Source: Girardinichthys multiradiatus (taxonomy: Eukaryota; Chordata; Actinopteri; Cyprinodontiformes; Goodeidae). From it: a DNA stretch of 64,000 nt. The notes below the pieces were generated by a model. That model made no database searches and was not told the DNA's origin. It saw only the letters and a program-made list of their open reading frames with translations. Below, piece by piece: positions 10,722 through 22,643 of the stretch (positions within the stretch are counted from its first letter, which is position 1; every line of letters starts with the position of its first letter). Made by a program: the position numbers and the translations under genes. The DNA lies in contig NC_061816.1 of the NCBI RefSeq assembly GCF_021462225.1, positions 8,953,390 through 9,017,389 of the forward strand. The letters are read 5' to 3'.

Positions 10722-13700
10722 ATGCTACTTGGAGGAAATCTAGTCTTAATTTTCTTTCTTGTAACACGTGGAGGATCCTTTCAGAAAGGTGAGAATAAAC
10801 TCTGTTTAGGCTTTTTTTATACGAAAAGTGGGATTTCTTTTCTGATTGTTCCCGACGCTGAAAGCATGTCTTTTATTGAATCAATTAATTTATTTATTCT
10901 CTGCTCCGATCTGAATGGAGTCATTTAGGACTGTGTTTTGGATTTTGAACAGAACCATTATGAGTTTAATTCATGAAGCGGTTCTGTTCAGTCTAGACAA
11001 AGCTGGCACAGTGCCATCCTTTAAACTGGCAGTTAGACTGGGCTCGTCGGGTGGAGATGATGTTTAAAGGGAGTACGTGTATTTAAAATAAATGTACTCC
11101 TAATAGTAGTTGTTCATCATACTTTTTATTTCTACTTGAATAATATTTGAAGTATTCATCTGAGAGCAGTTTTTGGCTCCACAGCTGCCTCGTTTTATTG
11201 CTATTTTCTATCTGCTGAGTCTAACACGTGGAGGACCAGTTAATATATAGTAGTTATAAAGTACATCTGCAGACTGGAGCAGGTTTCACTCATACCTACT
11301 TGTAGGTAGTGGTTTGATTTAGCTATTTAAAAATACTTCAATGTGAATATTAGTTTATATTTCTCTCAGACTACATAATTTCTAATAAATAAATCTTAAA
11401 TGACAATATTATGGCTACTCAGTGCTTGAGTTGTCTTCTGTAATCAGAGCTATGGACCACACTGAAACTGCGACAAGGGCCCCATCTGTAAGTGAATATG
11501 CTTTTATGAATAGAAAGCATTTTCATTCAATATATGTGTAACCTATTGGTGATGTGCAAATGTCTCTCACTAATGCAATGTCATGGTGTGCAGAAATAGT
11601 CTCTCTAGTGTTTTTCCACTGAAAGGAACCAGTTCTGTTCTTTAACTCTCACAGCATCTTTGCCATGGTAATTTGGACACATGGTTGGTGTATTTATACT
11701 ACTTTACATATGTAACTACGGGCGGGGACCAGACGGTTCAACCACCATGTGCAGCTCAGGCCAGTTTCCCGAAAACTAGGATGTATGAAGGCCGAGTGGG
11801 AGTTGACATATCTACGCACAGTTTGTTACATCTGAATTTTGTTTATGGACCGCAAGTCAGAATTTCTCCTGCACACTCTTTAGTACATGAGGCCCCAGAG
11901 GAGATACAGACTGGTTCAAGATGATTGGAAGGCAGTGAAAGCTCAAATAAAAAATTTATACAACCAAACTATGCTGAATACCTTTTCTGAATGAACAACA
12001 CCTGGAACCTTGGAGCAGATGGGCTACAGCAGCAGAATACCACACAGATCATCACTCCTGTCAGCTAAGAACAGGAACCTGAGGCTATAATTAACACAGG
12101 TTCACAAGCACAGATTGTAAAGATGTAGCCTGGTTTGTTGAGCATTGATTTCAGGTGCAGCGTTCAGATGATCGGGTCATAATTTGGTGTAAACACCAAA
12201 AAAGCATGGATCCATGCTGCCTTGTTTCAAATGGTCAGGCTGGTGGTGGTTTAATGGTGTGGGACCCCTAGCACCAAACGAGCGCTGTTTGCAGACCACA
12301 GCCTGCCTTAAGCATGGGTGGCGACCGTCTCCATCTCTTTATGACCACAGTGTACCTATCTTCTGATGGCTGCTTCCAGCAGGATAATGCACCATGCCAC
12401 AAAGCTCAACTCATCTCAGACCGGTTATTTAGCATGATGATGAGTTCACTGACCTCCAGTGGTCTTCATTCTCGAGATCTAAATCCCATAGAGCACTACT
12501 GGGTATAAGGTGGAACGAGAGATTCTCATCAATAATGTGGAGCCAACAAATCTGCAGCAACTGTGTGATGCTGTCATGTTAATATGGACCAGAATCTCTG
12601 AGGAATGTTTCTGACACCTTGTTGAATCTGTCATAAAGAAATAGTTTGGTTCTGAAGGAAAAATGGGTTTCAACTAGAGGGTGACACGGGAGTGGATTTT
12701 CTCTCCCATCCCGCTCCCACAGAAAAATGTCTTGTCCCATCCCAATCCCAGGCCAGCATAACGAAAAAAATCCTGTCCCGTCCCACTCTTGGTAAATTGA
12801 CTCCCACTCCCATCCCGCTCCCATTCAGAACGACTCCCACTCCTGTGCCACTCCCATTTTTGTTTTCTTCATTTAGTCTTTTGACAATTTCTTTCTTTGA
12901 AGGACCAGTTAGGTCCCTGTTTTTAGCTGTAGTAAAGGCCAGTTAAAGTAAAAAGAATAATAATGAAGAAATAATAAAATATTAAACAAGGAAACAGACC
13001 ATGACTATCTTAGTTGAATAAACAAAATATACCTAGTTGTATTTTACTTATTTATTAAGTGATTGTTTCCTTTGAACAATGACATTACTTTTATGTTTCA
13101 AGTTGCTGGAACGAAAGAAAAATGTACCTAGTAAGAGAACTGTACTTGTTGAACAAAAGGACAAAAAGGCATTACCTTCAAAATTTAGAAACTGTAACTC
13201 AATGGTTCACAACCCTGGTCCTCAGGGACCCCTTCTCTGCAGGTTTTAGATGTGTGTCTGATCCAGAACACCTGATTTAAATTCTGACATGACCTCCTAT
13301 ACAGGCATCAAGAATGGAGGGTCAAACTGGACAAATTTAATACAATAAAATCATCATTAAATAAATAAATGTTGTGAATGTCCCATAAGTGAAGTAAATG
13401 TAACATGAAAGAAATGTAACATTAAATGTGCCATTAAATTAAAGGTACCATTTATTTATTTAATACATCATTAGAAACAATAAATGTACCATTATGTCAT
13501 GAAATGGACTATTATGCAATTAAATGTGCCACTGAATAATTAAGTATAATTTTAAAGACGACATGACGTAATTAGTGGTACACTTAATATTTAATGATGT
13601 ATTAAATATATTGTACATTTAATGGTACATTCAATTTTTTTCTATTTCACAACATATTTATTTAATATCTTCCCTTGATGAAGCCTTTCTATATGGAGCC

Positions 13701-16700
13701 CACGAGGGGACATGGGGGGACTTTTTTCTTTTTTGTGTCCCCATGCAATAGTCTTTGTGTTATTTCACAATACTTTGTGGGATATTTTCCAAACCAGATA
13801 AGTGCAAAAATGAAACAAACACTACACCCGTTTTGAGATTTATTGAGTTTTATTTTGAAATCAGCCTTAAATAAAATTATCTTCAAATCAGACTAAGGGC
13901 TGTGAACCATTGAGGTACAGTTTCTAAATTGTGAAGGTAATGCCTTTTTGGCCTTTTGTTCAACAAGTACAGTTCTCTTACAAGGTGAATTTTTCTTTCA
14001 TTCCAGCAACTTGAAACATAAAAGTAATGTCATTGTTCAAAGGAAACGATCACTTAATAAATAAGTAAAATACAACTATGTACATTTTGTTTATTCAACT
14101 AAGATAGATTCTTTTTACTTTAACTGGCCTTTACTACAGCTAAAAACAGGGACCTAACTGGTCCTTCAAAGAAAGAAATTGTCAAAAGACTAAATGAAGA
14201 AAACAAAAATGGGAGTGGCACAGGAGTGGGAGTAGTTCTGAATGGGAGTGGGATGGGAGTGGGAGTCAATTTACCAGGAGTGGGACGGGACAAGATTTTT
14301 TTTGTTATGCTGGCCTGGGATTGGGATGGGACAAGACATTTTTCTGTGGGAGCGGGATGGGAGAGAAAATCCACTCCCGTGTCACCCTCTAGTTCACATG
14401 CAGCAATTTTGTTGGTCAGATGAGACTTGACACATGTTGGTACTTTTGGTTTGATGAAGAGATGCAGGGTTGATTTAATCCAGAATCTGTCTTACAAGTG
14501 TCCCTTAATCACTGGTGAACTTGATTACAACTAAACACGTTTTACAAGCAGCAGACTGCGTGTTAAAACCGCTACATTCAACTCTCCTGAAGTTCGGTAA
14601 TATTTGCGACTTTCCTGTCAGCTCTATGAGTTTAATAGATAAGTCCTTATTTCTGACTTTACGTTACAAATCCAATTTTACCACGTCCAGTTCTCCACCT
14701 GCGTTTGCTCCCTCCATCCTGAACGCAGGTGGAAAACATCGAGCAGAAGCACTGTTGGCTTGTGGGTCGTGTAGTTCGTTTGACTCGCATTATAGTTTAG
14801 GCTTCTTGGAAAAAAACTACACAATGGCGGCGTCGATTCAAGTTTTTTTTTCTTAAAGTTTATAACAAAGTCTCAGTTTTACATTTCCAAAGACAATTGA
14901 TCCTAGTTTATTTTCCCTCCTATTGGTTAGCTCCCGCTCCCGTCTGCTCCAGTTCATTTTTCATCCTGTACCGTCCCAATCACGTGATCTTTACTGATGC
15001 TGTCTCCCGTCCCGCGGGATTTGACCCGTGGAACTCCCGAAAAAATGTCAGCCTCTAGTTTCAACCCAGGACTGCCAAGGTGTACTTAATAAACTACAAC
15101 CCCTTTAGCACTGGGATTTTATATGAGTCTGTAATATTATCTGGTCTTTATTAATTATTATTAGGTACAAATTGTATTTAAATCTAACTTTAACTGCAGA
15201 AAAATACACTAGATTCCATTATTAAACAAAGAAGGAGCAACCATGTATTTTCCAGCGTCTTGAACCACGTTAATCTGCAAAAATGTTAACTACTAATTTC
15301 CTAAATGACTTTATCAGGGTTATATGATAGTGGAGGAATATTAGCTGATGCTTCTTTTTAAAAAGGTTTCAGTTCATTGAGATTTCCAGGCTTGTTCAGG
15401 CTTGTTTCTCTCAGGTTTCCAGTAAAGCATTCCAGGTAGTTTGTGAGGTGGAGTTTTGCTGGTACTGCTGCAGACAAAACCAGTCCAAACTCTTGCTTTT
15501 ATAAAAGTGGTCTCTCTTCATGTTGATCAGTTTATCAATGCATTTCATCAGCAACATCTAGCTGCTGCTACCACACTAAAATCCAATGGCAGCAGCAATA
15601 GTTTACTTTGTTTTCAGCATATAACGTTTCCATCCCTGTTTAATAAATGATAGTTTGGAATCTGTGGCGTTTTACAACCTGATAAAGAGCAGATCACTTT
15701 CATCATGTCCTGATAGGTTGTTTTTATAACTCTATTTGCTGGCAGCTGTTTTTATGAAGTCCCTACATGTTGACTTTGAATAGCTAACTAACTCACTGGG
15801 ACTATTTTAAAGCCTTATTAGATGGAGGGGAGGGCTTTTATTTTGAAAAGGGAACAAAAATAGAAGTGGACCAAATTCTTTTTCCTTTGTTATTGATTTT
15901 CTTATCAAATTGGGAGAGACGGCAATTCATTAAACAAGAGAAAGACCGGACTTTATCTTTATAAGTTTAGTCAAAGGCATACAGCGTTTGAAGACTCTGT
16001 CACTGAACAAGTCAGAAGAGCAGAGCAACGAACAAATATCACACACAAGTATTTATACCAAAAATGAGAGTGTTATCTCAACTTCAAAGAGTTTGTGTTT
16101 TATGGCCCTAGACCCTTCCCGGGTCAGAGGTAACAACGTTATTTATGAGGGCACCCATCTACCCTCCCTTAAAATATATCCCTTCACGGAGTGTTAACCA
16201 TAAACCTCCTGATAATGGATTTAGAGCCTCCTCCTCTTAAGTACAAAACACAGAGGTCAGAGGAGAGAGGTGAATAAAAGGTCACACACTTTAGAACACT
16301 TGTAAAAGAATTTTCCATTACACCTTTCAAGGAAAAATTGTGCCAAGCATGACTGTTTCTCAATAAATGTGATGTTCCTGCTAAAGAACACAGAGAGAAA
16401 TAAAAACCCTCTCATAGAACTATACATGATATAAATGAAGTTACCCAGATCCATTTATTCTTTTATTTTATCCTGCAGGTTTAGCAGAACCAATAAAAAC
16501 AGAGAAGTCTGTGTTAGCAGCAGAGGGAGAAGATGCTCCTCTCAGCTGTCAGCTCCTGGAAACTAAAAATGTCCAACAGGTCACCTGGCAGAAGATCTTG
16601 GAGAACACAGAGAGGAACATCTGCACCTACAGCGAGTTTTTTGGTGAAACTGTGGATCCTGACTTTAAAGAAAAGGTTCAGTTTACAGAAGTTGGACTGC

Positions 16701-19700
16701 AGAAGTCGTCCATAGTTATTAAGAGTGTTACAGAGCAGGATGAAGGATGTTATCTCTGTTTGTTCACCATCTACCCTGATGGAGCTCTGACAGCTGGGAC
16801 CTGTCTAATGGTTTATGGTAAGAATCCAGCTGTATTACCGGGTTAATTTTAGAACTAAATTGTAGATGCTATTTGTCTCTTTTTGTTAAGTTTAGCTTTA
16901 GTTTATTAGTTTACTAATTTGTTTATTTTCTAATTGATTTTTAATTAGAGTTTTTGTGTAATTATAGTTGCTTAGAATAAATCTATTTGGGGTATAAATA
17001 TGTAGGCTTTTTGCAAGATCAGCATGCAGGTGGGTGGTCCTATGGTTTTTATCAGGCTGTCAAGCAGTCATGGAGGCCTGTGACATGTATCGTATTGTTT
17101 GCTCGTCGACTTGGAATAAAACGACTACGGAAATACTGCGTAAACCACAAACCCATGGTGCATCTAGTGATTATTCGTGTAACATTTGCCTTTTGGTTGA
17201 TCATTCCTAAGTTTCTTGGTTTTCAAGGACAAGAACTCACTATATAGATGTTAAGTAGATGTTCATCTGTTTTCTGCACAGAGCTGCATGAACCCATCCT
17301 TGATGTCAGAAAATCAAACTCTCCTGCAGAGTCAGTTGTGTCCTGTTCAGCCACAGGTCGACCTGCTCCCTCTGTAACACTGACTGTTCTCCACCAGAAC
17401 CTCAGCTTCTCCCAGTACAACTCCACCAGTGTGACCAACAGCAACGGTACGGTCACCATCACCACCACAGCTCTGCTGTCAGCTTTCAGCAGCACAGAGG
17501 TTGGATGTTCAGTGTCAGTTCTCTCTGCTGCTCCCAGAGAGCTGCTGGTCACCGTTCCTGGACTCACAGAGACGTCTGAAGATGGTGAGGAACTCTTTCA
17601 AACAATCACATTTATTGAGAGAAGATCCGTTTGGGGTTCTGTTTGTTTTCTTTGACAGGTTTAGATGAACACTCTGGATTAATCATTGATAAGAGGCAAG
17701 AGTCTAAATATCTGAGTAAGTTCCTCCTCTTGTGATGCTGCCTGATTTCTGTTTGCTTTGATGATCCATTAAACATTTTTATTCTTTTTCTCAAAGTTTT
17801 CAACTCAATCCTGGTTGTAGTTTTTCTAATTCTGGCCTGCTTCGATAGCGGCCTTTAGCTCATCCAGAGTGTTGGGTCTTGAGTCTCTCAACGTTCTCTT
17901 CACAATATCACACAGATTCTCAATGGGGTTCAGGTAAGGAAAGTTGGCAGGCCAATTGAGCACAGTGATACCATGGTCAGTAAACCATTTATCAGTGGTT
18001 TTGGCACTGTGAGCAGGTGCCAGGTCATGCTGAAAAATGAAATCTTCATCTCCATAAAGCTTTTCAGCAGATGGAAGCATGAAGTGCTCCAAAATCTCCT
18101 GATAGCTAGCTGCATTGACCCTGCCCTTGATAAAACACAGTGGACCAACACCAGCAGCTGACACGGCACCCCAGACCATCACTGACTGTGGGTACTTGAC
18201 ACTGGACTTCTGGCATTTTGGCATTTCCTTCTCCCCAGTCTTCCTCCAGACTCTGGCACCTTGATTTCTGAATGACATGCAGAATTTGCTTTCATCCGAA
18301 AAAAGTACTTTGGACCACTGAGCAACAGTCCAGTGCTGCTTCTCTGTAGTCCAGGTCTGGGGAATGCGGCACCTGTAGCCCATTTCCTGCACACGCCTGT
18401 GCACGGTGGCTCTGGATGTTTCTACTCCAAACTCAGTCCACTGCTTTCGCAGGTCCCCCAAGGTCTGGAATCGGCCCTTCTCCACAATCTTCCTCAGGGT
18501 CCGGTCACCTCTTCTCGTTGTGCAGCGTTTTCTGCCACACTTTTTCCTTCCCACAGACTTCCCACTGAGGTGCCTTGATACAGCACTCTGGGAACAGCCT
18601 ATTTGTTCAGAAATTTCTTTCTGTGTCTTACCCTCTTGCTTGAGGGTGTCAATAGTGGCCTTCTGGACAGCAGTCAGGTCGGCAGTCTTACCCATGATTG
18701 GGGTTTTGAGTGATGAACCAGGCTGGGAGTTTTAAAGGCCTCAGGAATCTTTTGCAGGTGTTTAGAGTTAACTCGTTGATTCAGATGATTAGGTTCATAG
18801 CTCGTTTAGAGACCCTTTTAATGATATGCTAATTTTGTGAGATAGGAATTTTGGGTTTTCATGAGCTGTATGCCAAAATCATCCGTATTAAGACAATAAA
18901 AGACCTGAAATATTTCAGTTAGTGTGCAATGAATCTAAAATATATGAATGTTCAATTTTCATTATGACATTATGGAAAATAATGAACTTTATCACAATAT
19001 GCTAATATTTTGAGAAGGACCTGTATATTTATGCAGTAAATTTCACTTTTCAGATTTTATTTGTAAAAAACAACGTTTAATTTTTCTTCCACTTCACAAT
19101 TATGCTCAATATTGTGCTCACATAAAGTCACACTTAAACTCACTAACGTTTGAGGTTGTAGTGCAACAAAATGTGGAAGACGTTCAAGGGGTGTGATTAC
19201 TTCTAAACACTGTAGGAACTGATGAGACCTTCCTGATTTTAAATGCTTGAATCCCATTTATCAGGGTTGGATAAACAGACTGGATCATCTGACAGACGCT
19301 CCAGCAAGTTTATGTTCAGATTCTCACATGAACATTTTTCACTTTGTTCTGTTGTTGAGACACATTTCATCTTCTTCCTTTAGGATGGCCTTTAATTATT
19401 CCATTCATAATGATGATGATGATGATGATGGGTGTCATTTTTATCTTCCTGCTCAGAAAAGGACTTCAGAGGAGGTACTTCTATGAAACTGAGTTATTGT
19501 TGTTGACTTTTACCTCATTAATGTCAGAAACATTTCTTTTGTAACTGTTTTTAATTGTTCTTAAATCATTTACAGGAATAATAAACATTCCCAGGATGCC
19601 ACAGGCAACCAGAAGTAAGTATTTTATTTATTCATTACACAGATATAGATTTATTTCCTCTTTTACATCCCTGCTAATGTGATATATACAGTATATTTCC

Positions 19701-19840
19701 TGCACTTTATAAAGCATATCAGTTTCCCTGTTTATTATTAGTTTCTTAATAACTTATTGTTTTGATTTTCAAGGCCAGACAGCTCAGCGGTGTCAGACAA
19801 CAAAGATCTCAGACTACGAACCTCAGAAAGACAAAAATAA
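10722..19840 (+). CDS. CD200/OX-2-like two-Ig membrane glycoprotein (unit 1)
   Basis: Eight exons assemble: 10722-10788, 16479-16817, 17282-17584, 17659-17715, 19265-19303, 19384-19474, 19576-19614 and 19774-19840. They total 1002 nt, 333 residues plus TAA, with every junction in phase. Exon 1 is a signal peptide (MLLGGNLVLIFFLVTRGG). Exon 2 is a V-type Ig domain (APLSCQLL, VTWQK, DEGCYLCLF). Exon 3 is a C-type Ig domain (VVSCSATGRPAP, VGCSVSVL) with N-glycosylation sites. Two short stem exons follow, then a membrane span with seven consecutive Met and the basic stop RKGLQRR, then a tail of about 35 residues. CSAT-RPAP and the DEGCY-CLF layout match vertebrate CD200, a ligand that restrains myeloid cells through CD200R. 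Intron 5 starts with GC. Intron 1 holds a hAT and intron 4 a dead Tc1. Another small B7/nectin-like family is possible but less likely. Confidence 0.82.
11673..11950 (+). repeat. Unclassified repeat shared with 40330-40560
   Basis: A block containing ATGTATGAAGGCC, GTTGACATATCTACGCACAG and GAGGAGATACAGACTGG recurs in D2 at about 40370-40550. Both carry an open frame of about 65-83 codons, but it does not resemble a known domain. It is probably a piece of an unidentified transposon. It is part of the D1/D2 homology. Confidence 0.4.
12675..14391. repeat. Large palindrome (fold-back) inside the hAT
   Basis: The left arm (12675 to about 13217) and right arm (about 13893 to 14391) are inverted copies with only small differences. 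Both carry the same 84-codon open frame in opposite orientation (12692-12946 + and 14120-14374 -), differing at one residue. The loop of about 675 bp is rich in ATTAAATG-like words and contains a CCTGGTCCTCAGGGACCCC repeat piece. The arms are copies of the hAT left end. Confidence 0.9.
12675..15057 (-). mobile_element. hAT transposon (2.38 kb) with 8-bp TSD and empty site in D2
   Basis: The ends are TAGAGGGTGACACGGG and, inverted, TAGAGGCTGACA. A perfect 8-bp duplication, GTTTCAAC, flanks it at 12667-12674 and 15058-15065. The D2 homologue keeps an uninterrupted site (GTTTTAAC at 41473-41480). On the - strand from about 14717 a short frame starts MEGANAGGELDVVK. It may be the first codons of a former hAT transposase and is quickly interrupted. 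No full transposase is present, so the copy is non-autonomous. Its left 1.7 kb is a large inverted repeat, listed separately. Confidence 0.85.
15850..16315 (-). repeat. Insertion specific to unit 1, possibly a solo LTR-like repeat
   Basis: Unit B lacks this segment: its sequence jumps from the equivalent of 15850 to that of about 16330. The segment contains GACCGGACTTTATC, GGCCCTAGACCCTTCCCGG and TTAACCATAAACCTCCTGAT. It resembles a repeat seen in fish genomes and could be an inverted LTR. I could not find clean TG..CA ends or a target duplication. Confidence 0.35.
17838..19023 (-). mobile_element. Defective Tc1-like element in intron 4 of CD200-like unit 1
   Basis: On the - strand, 18695-17826 encodes a Tc1-type transposase that starts MGKTADLTAVQKATID like the intact copy at 42244-43248. 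It lacks about 14 residues in the linker (RCRIPQ joins directly to TWTTEKQHW). SPDLNPIE has become FPYLNPIE, altering a conserved motif next to the third catalytic residue. The C-terminal 40 or so residues and the whole left end of the element are gone at 17838. The right inverted repeat (about 18826-19023) is intact and ends in CCTG next to TA. Confidence 0.9.
19026..19216 (+). mobile_element. 3' end fragment of a second Tc1-like family
   Basis: CACTTTTCAGATTTTATTTG, CTTCCACTTCACAATTATG, AACAAAATGTGGAAGACG and TTCAAGGGGTGTGATTACTT followed by CACTGTA match the 3' terminal region of a common fish Tc1-like family. Its 5' and central pieces occur at 43577-44210, 51783-52320, 54140-54385, 58388-58930 and 63215-63450. 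Confidence 0.6.
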
Positions 19841-22103
19841 AACAGTGAATCTGTTTCATCACTATGACAACAGGGACACCTCATTTCAACCTGTTTGTTT
19901 TATTACCAACAGTAACCCAGCAACAAGGGGTCATATTGATAAGGCACATTTTTACTTTTGTGTGTTTTCTACATTCTTTAATGGCTGCATTATTGTTTTT
20001 GCAAGATTAGTTCTTTTTTTTTTTTTAAACATAAAAACTTAGTAAATTTTATCATGTCGCTGATTATAAAACTTTGAGAAACACATTAAATTATCATCTT
20101 TCTAATATTAATTTTGTTGAGGTACTTGGCAAAAATTGGCAAAGTTCTCCCATAGCAAAATCCTTAACATTACCACTGTAATTTTGAATTTTAAGGAAAT
20201 GTAGCACATATCATAAGCCAGTAACTTGCTACTCATAGTCCTATTTAATTGTTCCTTATTTGTTTTGTTTTTTCATTATCTCATTGTATCACTCTGTCCT
20301 TTAATGTTTAATCTATAGAAACAACAATTCTGGCACGAACCAACTCAAATCTATAGTAAAATCTTCTTCAATACATTAAATTGATTCCTGTTAAATCACA
20401 AGTCATTTCTTTTCACCTGTCAGTCTGATATTAATCATTAAATCAAACCTTATTCTCTGTTTTTCATTTTTCCTCCTGGTTTGTTACACCTCTCACTTTG
20501 TGACTTTTATATTGTTCGACATAATAAAATTACAAAATCTTATATTACATTAAATACACATTTACATACTAAATAAGTAAGGATAAAGCATAGACTGTCA
20601 TATTGTGTTGTTCCACCATTAAGGTTAATTAAACAGTTTGAGCCTGATCCAAGAATTTGTTCCACCCACAAGATTTTTATAAAAGTTGATGCTTACTCTG
20701 GTGTTTTTAAAATCTAAAAACACGAAATATGCCAAAAATAAGGAATATCTTGATAAAGATGAATTTCTGATTCCATACATTTAGAGAATTTCTTTCCATC
20801 AAATTTCTAAACGATGTGTTAGAAATTTATGGAAGTAAAATAGTCTAATTAGAATCAGACATTTTTTAGACATTGAATTTATAACACTGAATTTGTATCC
20901 TGTGCAATTATGTATGTGAATTTGTTTTGTACTTAAAGTTTGCCTGCAGAAATTCACCCGCAATTTTCTTTGTATTTACACAAAAGTCTCCCTGCATCAG
21001 GCAGTTAACATTTAAGCTACAACTAGAAAAGCAAAAAAATAAATAAAACCTGGATTCTCACTTCAATTATGGGCATTCTATCAAGTGTCTTGCCCATATT
21101 TGACGGTAATTTAGACTCCAAGGTAACTACAGACCACTCCGCTCACTTGCATTCAAACTATTCAGTTATTCAATCATGAATCTGGACTTTGTGAGCACCA
21201 AGAGGCCTACAACCCCAAGGAGTTCCTAAAAATCTGTCATTGTTTTGTGAATAAATTGTCAAAAATAAAGAGAAAAGGGAAGAAAACTGTTGAATAAACA
21301 AATGTTAGTGACAAATAAACCCACATGTATGACAGACGGATTCAACATTCAGACAAACTCATGGACAGACATATAGACAGACATATGCTGGCATTTGACA
21401 TTCATACTTTCCTTTATACATCATATATTTTGCTCCCCACATTTGTGTCTGTTTCTGTGTGTCTGCTCGTGTACATGTGCTTTATGTGTGTGTGATACTT
21501 GTGCGTGTGTGGGTGCTCTCTGTCACACAAGCAAACTCTTTTCATCATACGCTGGTGGAAAGCAAGACACGGACTGTGTGCAGGCACACACACACACACA
21601 CACAGACTTGCAACCAGAAAGTCCATCCTTCAAGCCTGCAGAGAGCCTTTTTCCCTTTTTCTAGCTTTCAGTCAGTTTCTACCAGAAACTCCTTCCCTAT
21701 TTAATGTATGCTTTCATTCTAATCAAAGTGCATAAAGATTTTTACGTCTATCCCTTCAAGAATGAACAAAGATTCAAGCAGTAATTTTAACCAGTAACAC
21801 GGCTATACCTATATTTGACTTGGGCATAACTCAACATTTAACCCATACTTGTAGGAACTATAAAACAAATCAAAGCAAAGCTTCTGGTGCGCACCACAAA
21901 AGCTCATTTGTTGTTTTAACACAGCAAATGAAACTTAGAAAGCATTTAAGGTCATCAAAATCAGAACATGCAGTTTTAGTCTCTCATCACTTGCAACTCG
22001 CTTCAGTTGCCACATTCATACAGATTTCAGTCTGTCATCGCATACAACTCACATAAATGCAAAACACCAACGTTCATACGTCATTCAGAGAGAGAGAGAG
22101 AGC

Positions 22104-22153
<50 letters not shown>

Positions 22154-22643
22154 CTGCATTTTCTTTAAAATCTGCGTGAAGATCTATATAAATTAAATCA
22201 AGCGATTTTGTTTTCATTGGTTGCTCACACTAAATATTTTTTTACAGTCAGTCCTATTATTCTTTTATTAACATAAAACAATTTAAACAATGCAGAAGCA
22301 TTCCTATGAACCTCTAAATATTTATAACTGTACATAACCTATGTAAAAGACCTAATGTGAATGTCTGTATTGTTCATTAATAAAAAATGTGTTTCTCCTG
22401 CATGCACTTACTTCATAATGTACCTCGCTAAGAACACGTTTGAAGCACAAGTATAGATTACCTTTCTTCGCTTACATTTTAAATCTGTACTTTTTTTACC
22501 TACACATTTGTACATGCAGGCTTCATAATACAAACTGACAAGATTAAAAATATAATTTCAAAAATGAACTTAATGACTGATAATTGCGTTACCTTCATTC
22601 TGCGTTTCTCCGTACAACTTCATACAGGTCAGCTCTGCATAAA
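19841..22643. other. No gene recognised; simple repeats
   Basis: This follows the CD200-like stop codon and presumably starts with its 3'UTR. The rest is A+T-rich with no exon-like frames. It contains a (CA)n tract at about 21583-21604 in a CA/TG-rich patch (21440-21604), then (GA)n merging into (GATA)n at 22087-22152. Confidence 0.6.
22087..22152. repeat. (GA)n-(GATA)n compound microsatellite
   Basis: A short GA run passes into about twelve uninterrupted GATA units. This is a likely polymorphic marker. Confidence 0.95.

Larger units (their letters stand above)
11990..15100 (+). mobile_element. Decayed Tc1-like transposon, split by a hAT insertion
   Basis: The 11990-12674 part encodes fragments of a Tc1-type DDE transposase. 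At 12375-12505 it reads FQQDNAPCHKA and then DLNPIEHYW, the regions around the second and third catalytic acidic residues. The 3' end continues at 15066-15100 (AAGGTGTACTTAATAAA) after the inserted hAT. It is the same family as 22644-23833. Frameshifts and missing 5' sequence make it inactive. Confidence 0.75.
1540..15538. repeat. Segmental duplication copy D1 (partner D2, 26023-41930)
   Basis: From 1540 the sequence is colinear with D2 at an offset of 24483 bases, rising to 24485 and 24486 through small indels. By eye there are only a few substitutions per kb up to about 11440. The match then continues in blocks to a shared end just after TTTATCAA at 15538/41930. Copy-specific insertions break the later part: the 12675-15057 hAT here, a LINE and other repeats in D2. 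The unit runs from the second intron of one CD200-like gene to the first intron of the next, so it is a gene-cluster tandem duplication. Confidence 0.93.

Noticed and set aside
10722..10928. 68-codon single ORF at the signal-peptide exon (also 35208-35414)
   Set aside because: Only the first 67 nt are exon; a GTGAGA donor follows and the rest of the frame is intron read-through.
11673..11924. 83-codon frame resembling 40323-40520 (GVDISTHS.. and RISPAHSLVHE)
   Set aside because: Similarity is at DNA level as part of the D1/D2 repeat. One copy has changes that do not look like purifying selection, and no protein family is recognisable.
12692..12946. 84-codon open frame rich in Ser/Pro/Leu, present twice in opposite directions
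   Set aside because: It lies in the terminal region of the hAT and its inverted copy. The codon pattern is a by-product of the CCCATCCC/CTCCCAC-rich repeat, not a protein gene.
21395..21735. Cys- and His/Thr-rich open frames on both strands
   Set aside because: They are produced by the GT/CA-rich microsatellite patch; no start context, splice sites or domain.
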